31,168 bases of DNA from Gryganskiella cystojenkinii (GCA_015852425.1 JAAAIG010000275.1:8825-39992), one strand, 5' to 3'; counted from the first letter of the stretch, positions 1 through 9,830 are shown. Program-made: numbers and translations. Notes: generated by a model not told the origin, from the letters alone.

Positions 1-15
1 GGGGGGGAGCTAAAA

Positions 16-1671
16 TCAGTATCTATTCACGATCTTTATCCGCGATTGAAATATCTTCTCGACTGGGCCGTCCATATGTCCTTCCACTCGCCTCAAACTC
101 GGCAAGTTCTGCACGATCCAACGCGCCTCCGGCCCTTTCCACATCGCATAGTCCGCCACCAGGACTCTCAAACGTGTGAGCGTGCTCAGGTCGCCCAGAC
201 CGTACCGAAGGTTCAGGCGCAACGAACATTTGCTCGGATTCTCCCAATCGGTCCATATTTGGCGGCGGTGCTCATAAAGGTTTTGGCATCGCACATCTAG
301 AACCTCGAGTTTTGTCAGTTGTGCCAAACGGGCCAAGATTGCCGGTTCCCTGTCGCGCTTGTCGATGACAAAGCCCAGCCTGAGTTCTTTCAATCCAGTG
401 CAGACCCAGTCCTGTCCCTCAGCAGGGCCTTTGACATGACGATGCCCCCCCAGAATCTCGTAATCGGCGACATAATCCGCGGAGAATACCTCGAGCCCAG
501 ACATGGAGCACATGATATCTTGAACTGTTTCGCCACCGACGGTCTCGGAGTTGTTCAATTCCAGGATCCGGATATTAGTCATGAACGGAGGGAAGGCCTT
601 GAGAATACTCCAATAACCGTATTCGAAATACGAGTTTTGCAGATCCAAGTGCGTCAGCGTCGGCGGCAACGACGTAAAAATGGTCTCGAAATGCTCTAAA
701 TCTGTAAGCTCTGATTCGAACTTTAGGTACTCAAGTCGTTGACAGAACCCGTCTTGGACATGCTCTTTGAATCCTTGCGCCAAGGTCGCCGCTGGTGTTT
801 TGTCCAGTCGATTATTGTCCCCAACATTCCATGTCAGTCTGGTCAAGTTCGGACTCTTTGCGATCAACGTCAGATAGGCGTCAGTCAGCGCTTGATTGTG
901 CTCGCTTGCCGTCAGCAGAAGGTCCTTGATCTCAGTCTTCTGAGGTCGTCTGCTCAGCTGTTCGAGGATCACTGTGGTCTGCTCAGCCGTTTGATGAGTC
1001 CTGAACGGGTCCCGGGGTACGCCTAGGCCAAGGGAAGTCATCTTGGACCAGAGAGAATCATACTGATCAGCCCAGGATTCCAAAGAAGTCCAGGTCGAAT
1101 GTGTGAGGTTCAATTCCACGAGGGAATGACACCCCTTGATGGCACGCAAGACGGTCTCGGAAGCATCTTCAGGGTATGAGATACCTTTCAGCGTGGGTTG
1201 GTGCCGAGTGATCAAATCGACGGCAGCCTCTTCACTCTCGAAGGGCTTGCGGTCATTCCGATAGTGGCATTTCAGTTCGATTCTGGTCAAATTGGGGAAC
1301 TGGAGGTTCTGTACGGCCACGATATCAAAGTGATAGCCGCTGGTGACATCCAGCACGAGCTTTCGAATATAGGACGATTTTTGGGCGATCTCGGAAAAGG
1401 AAGGGACGATCTTGGAAATGGAAGGTACATCCTTGCGCACGCATTTGACTGTGCAGGTCGACCAGACCTCGGCAAGGAGGGCTCGATGCCACTCTTTGCT
1501 GACTCGCAAACAAGGGACGAGGTCGGACAAGGGAATGAATCTGCCAATGTGCTGAAGAATCTCAGCGATAGCAAGGGGACTAGGATGATCAGGGTTGTCG
1601 ACAAGTTGTTTTCTTGGTCGTCCTTGTTTCCCACGTTCGAATTCTCCTTGGCGTTGTCTTTTTGGTGGCAT
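16..1671 (-). CDS. F-box/leucine-rich repeat protein (paralog A)
   Basis: Single-exon gene of 551 residues from the chosen ATG. Members of this family are usually substrate adaptors of SCF ubiquitin ligases: the F-box binds Skp1 and the leucine-rich part selects the target. An F-box-like helix block lies at about residues 31-72 (AEILQHIGRF, then LVPCLRVSKEW and EVW). It is followed by irregular leucine-rich repeats to the C-terminus. The N-terminus is basic (PPKRQRQ, GRPRK) and could be a nuclear signal. An in-frame ATG also exists at 1710, and the frame stays open to 1797 without another ATG. I chose 1671 because the basic start resembles that of the neighbouring paralog at 2119-3852. The two genes share the F-box wording and the repeat layout, so they are a tandem duplication. 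The target is unknown. Confidence 0.85.
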   Translation of the reverse strand: MPPKRQRQGEFERGKQGRPRKQLVDNPDHPSPLAIAEILQHIGRFIPLSDLVPCLRVSKEWHRALLAEVWSTCTVKCVRKDVPSISKIVPSFSEIAQKSSYIRKLVLDVTSGYHFDIVAVQNLQFPNLTRIELKCHYRNDRKPFESEEAAVDLITRHQPTLKGISYPEDASETVLRAIKGCHSLVELNLTHSTWTSLESWADQYDSLWSKMTSLGLGVPRDPFRTHQTAEQTTVILEQLSRRPQKTEIKDLLLTASEHNQALTDAYLTLIAKSPNLTRLTWNVGDNNRLDKTPAATLAQGFKEHVQDGFCQRLEYLKFESELTDLEHFETIFTSLPPTLTHLDLQNSYFEYGYWSILKAFPPFMTNIRILELNNSETVGGETVQDIMCSMSGLEVFSADYVADYEILGGHRHVKGPAEGQDWVCTGLKELRLGFVIDKRDREPAILARLAQLTKLEVLDVRCQNLYEHRRQIWTDWENPSKCSLRLNLRYGLGDLSTLTRLRVLVADYAMWKGPEARWIVQNLPSLRRVEGHMDGPVEKIFQSRIKIVNRY

Positions 1672-2118
1672 TGCGTGGGTGGGAGAAAAACTCTGGAGGG
1701 GAGAGTGCATTCGTGAGAATTTGCATGCAGAAAATGGTACAGTATTCAGTCTCAGAACAAATAGTGTACACGTGACTTTTGCATTTCTTTTTGACAAGTT
1801 GACATTTGTTAAAAGCAGTCATAGTTAGGCCCTTAACTTGGATGTCAGTGTCCCATTTTATTCTTGTTGGTGCTCGCGATGCTTTCTGGTTCTTTATCCG
1901 TCTTTATCATATTCTTTCCCTTTGTACATTCACAAATATTAACCAGAGGCGAGTGCGACAACAGTCTGTGTTTCATTTTATTAGGACGATCGTTGATAGG
2001 GTTAACATACCATTACGTCGTCGATTCCTACGAATCCCCTCCCAGCTGCAACAACATAAATCTATTTCTTACAGCTGTAGCATATCTTTTGTGAGGGAGA
2101 ATCGGGCCCAATTCTTCT
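1672..2118. other. Intergenic, promoter side of paralog A
   Basis: This 447 bp stretch lies between the two tandem minus-strand F-box genes and must hold the promoter of paralog A and the 3' UTR of paralog B. I see no convincing gene. A short plus-strand frame (1864-2094) starts with a hydrophobic run but shows no homology signal. Confidence 0.6.
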
Positions 2119-3852
2119 TTATTCTGTATCAATCGAGAGTTTGATCCGCGGCCGTAAAAGTGCCTCTGCTAGTTTGTTCACTTTCATTCCTCCTCCTACT
2201 CTTTCCAGACACTTCCAGTGCTCAAGGACCCACTTTGCCTCGGGTCCATTCCAGGATGCAAACTCGGACGACAGAATCCTCAGCTGCTTCAGTGTCTTCA
2301 GTTCATCCAGACCGTACTTGAGGTTCAGGCGTAACGAGCATTTTTTCCAAGTACTGGAATGGTTCTCGATCTGGCGCCGATGTTCCCATCGGTGTTCATA
2401 GGTCGTTTTTAAAACCTCCAATTTCGTCAGCTTGGCAAGACGGCCGAGGACCAAGCCTTCCGAGTCTCGATCAGTCATGAAGAACCCTAACCTGAGCTCT
2501 TTGAGTCCATTGCAGATCCAGGTTTGTCCCTCGGTTATCCTTCGCTTGTTAGATTGACTATTGTAATCGCTGCCGAGGATATCAAAGTCGGTAATAAAAT
2601 CACCGGAAAAGACCTCAAGACAAGGCATCGAACAGAGAATCTCCTGGATCGCACCACTGGTGACCATTGGGGAGTGCTGTAACTCTAGAGACGTGAGACT
2701 CAGGTATCGGGGGATGGCCTTAAGAAGTTCCCATGAAGAATCATCAAAGACAGTATCCTCAAAATTCAAATGCTTCAGGCACGGTGACAGGGATTCGAGG
2801 ATGGTTTTGAGATGGGTGTTTCGAAATATTCTCGAGCTCAGCGATAGGTGCTCGAGTCGTCCACAAAAGCCGACGTCCCCGTACTCTTCAAACCCTCGAG
2901 CCAAACTAGCAACGGATGTGGACTCCAACGAATGAATCGTCGATCCTAAGGACCAGTCCAACCGGGTCAAACCAGGACTCTTGTAAATTAAGGTTATATA
3001 AGCCTCGGCGAAAGCGTCATCGTACTCGTCTGTTTTCAAATAAAGCTCCTTGAGCTTGGTCCTGGGTTGCAGTGCAAATTCTACAAGATGGTCGAGCGTC
3101 AAGTCCGAAACCTCTTGGTCTTGATCATAGGACCTAGCTCCACCCAGCCTAAGGGTACGCGTCTTTGACCACAAGGGGCCATACCATTTCGTCCAGGGTT
3201 CTACAGAGTCCCAGTCCATGTTCAGGAGGTCCAAATCCTCCAACTTGTCGCATTCACTGAGGGCTTGCAAAAGCTTATCGGAGACCGCGAAGGGGAAGGA
3301 AACGCTTTCAAGCGACGATTGGTGCCGGGTAAGAAAGTCGATGATGCTTTGCTCGTTCGGGACAGGGAAATTAGGCTTACAATAGCTGCCTCGGATAACG
3401 AACTCGGATAGATTTGGCAGTTGGAGAGTAAGGTCGTTTCCGCTTGGGAGATCCCAGTGTCGCCGAGAGGGGACATAAAGGATGAGTTTTCGAATAAAGG
3501 ATGATTTTTCGGTGAGCACAGTAAAGGAAGGGACAGCCTCGGGTTTGTCGAGATTGACTACTGTAGTTGACCAGACTTCAGCAATGAAGGTTCGATACCA
3601 ATCACGAGATACTTGGAGACATGGGACAAGGTTGCGCAAGGGGAGATAGCTGCCGATTCGTTCAAGAAGTTCTGGGATGGCGACTGGACTTGATGTATTA
3701 CTGCTGACTACAAGTCGATTCGAAAGAGAGGACTGTTTATGCTGTGAACGTCGCAATCGCTGTTTCTGTTGTTGTTGTTGTTGTTGTTGTTCTGGTGGTT
3801 GTCGTCGATGATGCTTTGGATCGGATTCATGTCGGCGTGGTCGTTTCGACAT
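2119..3852 (-). CDS. F-box/leucine-rich repeat protein (paralog B)
   Basis: Single-exon gene of 577 residues starting at a clear ATG. The N-terminus is very basic and contains a run of eight glutamines (residues 22-29), encoded by a CAA/CAG tract visible as tgttgttgtt repeats on the plus strand. The F-box is at about residues 55-97 (IPELLERIG, LVPCLQVSRDW, AEVW). Leucine-rich segments then continue to the end. Family knowledge suggests a Skp1-binding SCF adaptor. It is collinear with paralog A along its full length (for example, both have an ELRLGF segment near the C-terminal third), which supports tandem duplication. The low-complexity N-terminus is the main difference. The target is not predictable. 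Confidence 0.87.
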   Translation of the reverse strand: MSKRPRRHESDPKHHRRQPPEQQQQQQQQKQRLRRSQHKQSSLSNRLVVSSNTSSPVAIPELLERIGSYLPLRNLVPCLQVSRDWYRTFIAEVWSTTVVNLDKPEAVPSFTVLTEKSSFIRKLILYVPSRRHWDLPSGNDLTLQLPNLSEFVIRGSYCKPNFPVPNEQSIIDFLTRHQSSLESVSFPFAVSDKLLQALSECDKLEDLDLLNMDWDSVEPWTKWYGPLWSKTRTLRLGGARSYDQDQEVSDLTLDHLVEFALQPRTKLKELYLKTDEYDDAFAEAYITLIYKSPGLTRLDWSLGSTIHSLESTSVASLARGFEEYGDVGFCGRLEHLSLSSRIFRNTHLKTILESLSPCLKHLNFEDTVFDDSSWELLKAIPRYLSLTSLELQHSPMVTSGAIQEILCSMPCLEVFSGDFITDFDILGSDYNSQSNKRRITEGQTWICNGLKELRLGFFMTDRDSEGLVLGRLAKLTKLEVLKTTYEHRWEHRRQIENHSSTWKKCSLRLNLKYGLDELKTLKQLRILSSEFASWNGPEAKWVLEHWKCLERVGGGMKVNKLAEALLRPRIKLSIDTE

Positions 3853-4321
3853 GTTGGGAGGAGGTCGATGAATTAATGATTGAGAGAATGCTGCTCTTCA
3901 GTCAGACAAAAAAAGTGAAGGTAATGACAATTTTTCACCCGTGGGACAGGCTCTTTCAAGAGATTGGTTGGGAAAGGTCCAATAAAATCTTTTTCCAACA
4001 ACAACGTCAAGAATAACCGGTTACACCATTACTTAAGGCTTTAGGCATCCTTTCTCATCTTCGCCGCAAAACGGAATCTGTATCACAACATACAGTGAGC
4101 AGGAAGGGGACAAACCAAATGAACTAATCAGAGACCATACTTACAAGGCAGCGCCATATCCCTTTAGCCTGAGTAGAACAGAAACCAGCAACACTGCTCC
4201 CTCCAGAGAACCTTTTTTTTCAGAACACGATTCCATCCGAAAATCTCGGGTTCATTTGTGGTTGCTCAAATAAGAATATAAAGGTTTTATTGATAGCAAG
4301 AGCTCGACTCCCTGGCTTTCT
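3853..4321. other. Intergenic region
   Basis: This 469 bp region is the upstream region of F-box paralog B and the 3' flank of NmrA-like copy 1 (both minus strand). I see no ORF with protein-like composition and no RNA gene. A canonical TATAAA was not identified on the minus strand near the start codon. Confidence 0.5.
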
Positions 4322-5266
4322 TTATTCCAGATGAAGAGGGTTGTTGATGAGGTATTCCTCCAAGGTGGTCAACTGACCCCGGGCCTGTTTACTTGACCAG
4401 TCCAAGAGACTCTTCATCTCTGGACCAAAGTTACCAAACTCGACAATATATTCGTTCATTGCACTCAAAGGACCTCTGGCAGCCAATGGAAGGCTGTTCT
4501 TGTATTCTTCGATCGAGATCTCTTGAAACTTGACCGTTTTGCCCGTCACCTTGCTCACAGTTTCGACAATCTCGTTCAGTGTGTAAAGGCGAGTCGCGGC
4601 GCTAAAGACCTTGCCCTCGTAACGATCAGGGTCCTCAACGGCGGCCGCGACCCACTTGCCCGTGTCCGCGTTCGCGTCGATCAGTGGAAGAACCGTCGTG
4701 GGGTGGTAGGGTGCCTTGATCGCAAAGGTACCATCGCTGACCAGCTTAGGTGTCAACCATCCATGAAGGTTCTGCATAAACGATCCGGGAGCAAAGAAAG
4801 AGCTCTTGATGGGCAAGGAACGGATATATTGCTCCAGTTCGTACTTGCTGTCGAATGCGGTGACCGCATACTTGTAACCAGAGATCTCTGAAGCAGGAGA
4901 GAAAGTACTAAAGACAATTTGTTGGACTCCTGCGGCAACAGTGGCATCGATAATGATCCGTCCCTGGCGGGTCTCGCGTTCCTTGAGATGCTCATCATAG
5001 ATCGACATGGTGGCGATGAAGGCTGTATGGGCGCCGTGTAGAACTCGAGGAAGAGATTCGGGATCCTCGGCATCTCCTTGGACAACTTCGGCACCCTTGG
5101 CTTCGAGAGCCTTGGCAGCTGGTTTTGTTATGTCTCGGGTTACAGCTCGGACGTGATACTTGCTGGCGAGCTCTGGGTCGTCCAGGAAGGTGTTGACGAC
5201 AGATCCTCCTTGGTTACCGGTCGCACCAAAAACAACGAGGATAGGCTTGCTGGAATGTTTTGTCAT
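4322..5266 (-). CDS. NmrA-like family NAD(P)-binding protein (copy 1)
   Basis: Intronless, 314 residues. The N-terminus carries the NAD(P)-binding glycine motif of atypical short-chain dehydrogenases, GATGNQGG, at residues 14-21 after a beta strand (ILVVF). A second family mark is FFAPGSFMQN at about residues 157-166. Length and layout match the NmrA/HSCARG (NMRAL1-type) family, whose members act either as redox-sensing regulators or as NAD(P)H-dependent oxidoreductases in the cytosol. No classical YxxxK catalytic pair is evident, as is usual for NmrA proteins. Two closely related genes lie at 21169-22098 and 22671-23612, so this is a dispersed member of a three-gene set. The start is the ATG that places the Rossmann strand at the usual distance. 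Confidence 0.9.
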   Translation of the reverse strand: MTKHSSKPILVVFGATGNQGGSVVNTFLDDPELASKYHVRAVTRDITKPAAKALEAKGAEVVQGDAEDPESLPRVLHGAHTAFIATMSIYDEHLKERETRQGRIIIDATVAAGVQQIVFSTFSPASEISGYKYAVTAFDSKYELEQYIRSLPIKSSFFAPGSFMQNLHGWLTPKLVSDGTFAIKAPYHPTTVLPLIDANADTGKWVAAAVEDPDRYEGKVFSAATRLYTLNEIVETVSKVTGKTVKFQEISIEEYKNSLPLAARGPLSAMNEYIVEFGNFGPEMKSLLDWSSKQARGQLTTLEEYLINNPLHLE

Positions 5267-5375
5267 GCTGAAAAAGTGATTATTTTTTTTCTGAAAGTTG
5301 TAGAAGATAGGGAGGAGAGAGGGAGAGATAAAGTGAATGATGGCTACAATTGTTGAAGAGGAATGCCAGCTAGGA

Positions 5376-5390
5376 CCCCTTACCTTTATA
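5376..5390 (-). promoter_or_regulatory. Putative TATA box with adjacent AGGGG element, NmrA copy 1
   Basis: On the minus strand TATAAA (5390-5385) lies about 120 bases upstream of the ATG at 5266. An AGGGG pentamer (5380-5376) lies next to it on the gene side. The spacing suits a fungal core promoter. AGGGG is the core of the yeast stress response element, but a single copy is weak evidence. Confidence 0.4.
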
Positions 5391-6238
5391 CTTTTTTAAT
5401 CCCATTGGCACTTCTTCTTCCCAAGCAGTAACGGATGATGTGCTTGCCTCTCATTTCGTCTTCCTGCTTTGTCAGGTATAATTGTTCGTTTGTGTGCTCA
5501 AGGGACACAATAATGAACGGAAACCGTTGATTAGTCACACTGCAGGACTGGTATGTATTTACACGTTCAAGGTATGTATTACAGGGTTGGAACGATCTAT
5601 TTTTGCATTATAGGCGTACACCAACGTCTGTCAACGTTTAAAAGAGAAGGTCCAACTCTATTTTTTTCCGCAGTTGGACAAGAGATTTAAAACTGAAAAA
5701 TGTTCCCAGCAGGACATTCAAATTTTTAAAATATGGGAGCCTGCGACTCCGCTGCCGGGATGGGCTTAGTCGTTTGTAGCCTCGCTGCAACCTTTGTTTT
5801 TTAAGCTTTTATCTTCCTGCTGTCTCTGTTGGTCTCTGTGTCCTCAAATATCACACCATTCTCGTCGTTGGCACCTCGGCCGACTCCTCTGCCTATTGCA
5901 ACTTGTTCTTGACAGAGCAGTTTTTTTTTAAAAAATCGCCCTGACACATGCCAGCGGTCAGCGCTTCCGCTATAGTGCCATGTATATGTCTTCACTGACC
6001 GAGCGTTCAATCCCTTTCTCCTACCTCGTTCCAACCTCTATGCACTTTGCTGGGTCTGGATGTTGGATCATTGGTCAGACCCTGGTTGTATGTGGCAGTC
6101 ACCCATCTTAGAGTCGGCACTTTGTCTTTCTTTCTTGGAGTTCGTCTTCGTCCATTGATGAACTTGTCTCGCTGATGCTGCTGCAAATGTCGTTTCTTAT
6201 CGATTGTATCTGTCCAACGCCAGTTTTTCATCCACGGC
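5391..6238. other. Intergenic, no gene recognised
   Basis: About 850 bp between the promoter of NmrA copy 1 and the 3' end of the Crinkler pseudogene. Some short frames are open (for example 6007-6300 on the minus strand), but they overlap the Crinkler tail in another frame and show no recognisable protein character. Two copies of a GTATGTATT-type string occur near 5550-5580. Confidence 0.5.
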
Positions 6239-8631
6239 TCACTGAAATGATGGTGCGAAAAGTTGCTCCCTGACCTCCTCAAACGTGATGTGTGCAACAT
6301 CCGGGAATTTCTTGACTAACCGAGAATGCGTGGGGTCGCCAGGACTGCCATGGATGTAGATTATACGAAATCCGGGCACAACGGAACCATTCCTCCTGAC
6401 CTCAAACTTGCGATTGGGGAGTATTACAGCGGTATGCTCTGCGCCAAAGAGATCGTCCAAATAACACTCAATCTGATTCCGCTTTTGGTCTTTGTTGAAT
6501 CCCTTGACAAAAGCCTTGCTGATTTCGGCTGTCTTGACGTTGTGTACTTGAAGTCGCTGACAGATACCTGCATAAGCAATCCTCCAAGCTTATAGTCAAA
6601 TCGTGGATATCCTTCGTACCCACCGCAAAGAACTTTTTCGTATCCAGGTCCGAGAGAAGCCTGGCCAGTCCTGAGGGTGTCAAAATCGGTAAAATCCGGC
6701 TTAATGGACGTCTTATTCCGGCCGTTAAGATCCGTTGCATTCAGCACAATTGGTTGAGTGGCGCAAATGAGTTGATGAAATAGTGCCGTCTCGAAATCAT
6801 CGCCACTAAGCCTGCCAACATTAATTCGTTTTCTGATATCCTCAGGTAGCGGCAATGACCTGAACAGATCCAACAGAGCCTGCTGAGCGGGGCGGCATAA
6901 AATGTGGTTTCTAGTCTCAGAGAATTCCTTGCTCCGATAAATGAGCCCAAGATCCATGAACTCCCATTGGAAATCGATCCTCCTAGAGCTGCCCAGAAAC
7001 GTTTGCGTGAGGGCTCTACAGAAAAGTTTTTGCCTATACAGAGTGACATCCTCGTAGAAAAACTGTGCGATCGCCAAGAAATAGTAGCTTCGGCTTTCCG
7101 TCCATTTTTGAAGCTCGTCCAAAGTGATCGGATCCGGGAAACCGCGCACGAAGTCAGACAGATTCACAAGCTCCCGTGGCACACAATTCGTAATCGTCAA
7201 CACCTCTTTCTGGAGTGCCGGTCGATTCAATCGAGGGTATGTGTCCAGCAACTGGAGGAATACCGTCTCAGATAGGGGGCCTACAAAAACCACCGACTGT
7301 GTCCTATAGCTGTCTTCCAGGACAGTCATTTCGTACTTGGCATGAGAAGTGCCTGTGAAAATCACCCGAGACCCCTTCGCGCGTTCTCCCCACCACCCAT
7401 ACGACTGCAGAGGAACCAGCGACCTGAATTTGTCAGGTACATAAGGCCTTTCCTGAAACAACTTCCCATGCTCGTCAACAAGCAACAGCGCCTTCCGATT
7501 CCCCGACTTGAGCAGAAATCGGAAGATTACCCAACTGGCGTTCCTTGATATGCTATGTGAGCCGTCATAGTTGTTTACAAGCATTTCCAACTCGGCGCCG
7601 GTCAAAATATCTTTGTTGAGTGCCAGAAATCGCCTGACGACCTCTAGTGCTGAGTCGTCCTCATTTTCCGTGTTCAACACTCCCGCATCCGATATGTAAA
7701 GGACGAGCCATCCTTCAGCGTATGCTCTCGCCGCAAGAAAATAGGAGAGGTAAGACTTGCCGACACCCACCGGACCGGACAGGACTCGTCTATACGTTCT
7801 CTTCTGGTCGCCACGCATATCCTTCCAAAGCTCCAGCATCTGCTCAGTAACGAAAAGCATGTTTGGTTGGCCATGCAGCCCACAATCATGGGTTCTTCAC
7901 CCATACTCAGCATGATGATAGCATCACTAACTTGAAGGTTGTCCTTGAGGTGATCGAAAGTTGCTCGGAGGTCGGGTACAAACTCGGTACTCGCGAGGAT
8001 GTCGATCCACGAAGGAGGGAGATCGACAACTTTTCCATCGGAAGCTGTGTATGGCACCCACTTCTCAGTAACGCGTATTTTCTTGTTCTTGGGTATGTCA
8101 TCGGGCTCTGTATGTTATATGTAATAATTGAAGTGTTAAACATTACGTCGAAGGCGTGGCATGCTCAAAAGGCGCAAGTCATTGCAGGAGTCCTTACCTT
8201 GGTTGTCCAGTGTTCTCTTTTGGGAAGCTATTGATAACAATAATAAAGATGTTAGAGGCGGGTTACAGGATTCAAACAAGCTCTATCAGCAGACAATACC
8301 GAAGAGCTACAGACATACCTTGCGGCTGCTGGATAATGATGTAGGTGTTTTCGTCTAGAGATAGGCTTTCAAGATGTGCCTTTGGGCGGTGAAGTTTCGC
8401 GTCTTTGTCCAAGTCTTTGGCCTTAACGCGGGCGTGCCCATCGTCAGCATCAGGGAGAATGGACCATTTCCAGAGATCGAGATCGTTTGTATCGACAGCA
8501 CTGAAGGCGTTCGCCTTTTGTTTCTTGATGGCCTTTTTGAGGTCGTCAACGTCGGCTTTCGGGGAAATCTCGACCGAAAAAGTATCATTCGTGGTTTCTC
8601 CATCGATTATACACCAGTATTTGCAAGTCAT
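6239..8631 (-). pseudogene. Crinkler (CRN)-type protein with NTPase domain, broken by two frameshifts
   Basis: Three exons by GT-AG reading: 8631-8319, a 30-nt exon 8227-8198, and 8107-6239; the first two joins keep frame. Exon 1 encodes the ubiquitin-like CRN N-terminal domain (starting MTCKYWCIIDGE, with DDLKKAIKKQ and LWKW, ending near IIIQQPQ). Exon 3 carries a P-loop NTPase: Walker A GPVGVGKS at about 7776-7753 and Walker B LLLVDEHG at about 7482-7459. A distal segment with FDYKLGG and QVSVSDF may be the restriction-nuclease-like fold described for CRN tails (inference). The frame shifts by one missing base near 7863-7885 and again near 6546-6556; between and after these points the protein remains typical of the family to a stop at 6239. 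CRN proteins are known from oomycetes and early fungi as host-targeted or self/non-self factors. A start at 8649 is also possible. Confidence 0.8.
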
Positions 8632-8760
8632 TGTATTAATAAGGGACATGTGATTAATGAGTAAAATGGGTGTTTGAAGTGAGAGGAAAGAATGAGTGTA
8701 AGAAACGAGAAAAGAAAAAGAGTTCGGGAAAAGTACATGTGCCACTGTACAAAAAAGTTA

Positions 8761-8844
8761 TTTTAAGTGACGCAATGCAAAACCCTTAAGTGATGCCGCG
8801 ATGTCGCGTTTTTATTGACCTACTCCACTCTATTTAGAGGGCTT
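8761..8844 (+). repeat. 84-bp dispersed repeat, copy 1
   Basis: This stretch matches 14646-14730 in the same orientation with about four substitutions and one single-base gap. It contains the perfect short palindrome CGCGA-TG-TCGCG, and on the minus strand CTCTA-AA-TAGAG. It lies 130-215 bases upstream of the Crinkler start, so it may form part of that promoter. There is no ORF and no terminal inverted repeat of usual transposon length. Confidence 0.85.
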
Positions 8845-8907
8845 CTCTGGACGCGGCGTGGATCACTCACCTCCCCAAAAAGCGCCACCAAAAAAAACCC
8901 ACCAACC

Positions 8908-9312
8908 TTAAATCGCCATAACATCATACAAACTGACAACCAGAGAATCAGGACGAGAACTTTCCAAGAGTTGGCCGGGGACTGGTGTTGAGGCTGGAGC
9001 GGGAACAGGTGCTTGAACTACGTTGAAATAATTGAGGTAAAATTAGAACAATGAACGGGTATTAAGAGAAAGATAGTTAGCATTACCTGGCCGTTGGTCG
9101 CTGAATAATGATTTGGATTTTTTTGCGTTTTCTTTGTTCTTGGGTGGTTGGTCTCGGGTTTCTTCTTCAGATAGAAAGTTGTCAGAGAGGTCAGCTGTCG
9201 GGTCCGGAATCAATCTCATTCAAGTTTATAGGCTTGTATTTGCCAGGTGGAGCAAGAGAAAGCTAGACATACTAGAGCGTGCTGCGGCGAAATCATCAAA
9301 GCGGTTGTCCTC
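8908..9312 (-). CDS. Possible small spliced gene or 3' gene fragment, unknown
   Basis: On the minus strand a consistent chain of splice sites gives exons 9312-9273, 9194-9087 and 9017-8908 (GT-AG introns of 78 and 69 bp), ending in TAA. The phases agree and no stop interrupts. The product fragment is acidic, then lysine-rich, then Pro/Ala-rich (DDFAAARS, SEEETRDQ, KKSKSLFSDQ, APVPAPAS). Alternatively, an ATG at 9219 read straight through to 9087 and spliced to 9017 gives an 80-residue protein. I do not recognise it. It sits between the Crinkler pseudogene and a secreted-protein gene on the same strand. It may be the tail of a degraded gene; transcript data would decide. Confidence 0.35.
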
Positions 9313-9548
9313 CTGATAAAAAAAATAAAAAAGTAGCATCTTTCTATGACACGCATATTCTTTTCTTGGACGTAAAGTCGAGCGTGGCAAGCTGCCAATT
9401 TTTAATAGATGCGACTAGCTGCTCCTAATACCTCCCTCCCCCCAAAAAAAACACCAGCGATCGCCACCAGTCTGCCTACATCAGAAATAACGTCTGTAGT
9501 TTGTAAACAAAAAAAAAACACAGATTTTTATTCGCTTTAGGCCACTGG

Positions 9549-9830
9549 TTAGGGATCGCATCCGCCGGCAATGCCAAAAGCACCCGCGTAGTAACGGCAG
9601 TTAGTTGGAATCTTTGGGGATGTGCAAGTAAGCGGTGCTGCTGGAGCACGCTTGCAGCCTTGGCCGAAACTGCCAGTGGGCAACTGATATATCTTGCCCA
9701 GTTTGTTTTGATTCGTTGGATCATTCTGCCCCGTAACGGTGTCGCAGCAGAAAGCGACCTTTGGGCCATCGCACTGGGCAGACACAAGTCCGACAACGAA
9801 AATGAGGAGCAAAGCGGAGGAGCAACGCAT
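9549..9830 (-). CDS. Small secreted seven-cysteine protein (A)
   Basis: Single-exon ORF of 93 residues. Residues 1-18 form a typical signal peptide (a hydrophobic LLLIFVVGLV core, small residues SA before the cut). The mature part has seven cysteines at 20, 28, 29, 59, 69, 78 and 91, i.e. C-x7-CC-x29-C-x9-C-x8-C-x12-C, and ends with AFGIAGGC. The same scaffold recurs in the gene at 11355-11651. The CC doublet recalls hydrophobins, but those have eight cysteines with two doublets, so this is not one. Expected location is extracellular or cell wall. The function is unknown; a wall, surface or effector role is possible. The ATG has a TATA box 219 bases upstream. A possible 5' UTR intron (donor GTAACC, acceptor AATAG shortly before the ATG) is visible. 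Confidence 0.85.
   Translation of the reverse strand: MRCSSALLLIFVVGLVSAQCDGPKVAFCCDTVTGQNDPTNQNKLGKIYQLPTGSFGQGCKRAPAAPLTCTSPKIPTNCRYYAGAFGIAGGCDP

Noticed and set aside
1864..2094. Plus-strand frame beginning with a signal-peptide-like run
   Set aside because: It is short, in the AT-rich intergenic region between two genes, with few cysteines and no paralog. The hydrophobic start is likely chance.
7840..7900. Short intron as an explanation for the first Crinkler frameshift
   Set aside because: The only GT...AG pair in this spot would give an intron of about 41 bases, well below the 69-133 bp seen elsewhere in the window, and would remove conserved residues.
9549..9830. Hydrophobin assignment for the secreted proteins
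   Set aside because: Hydrophobins have eight cysteines with two CC doublets. These have seven with one doublet and a different spacing.
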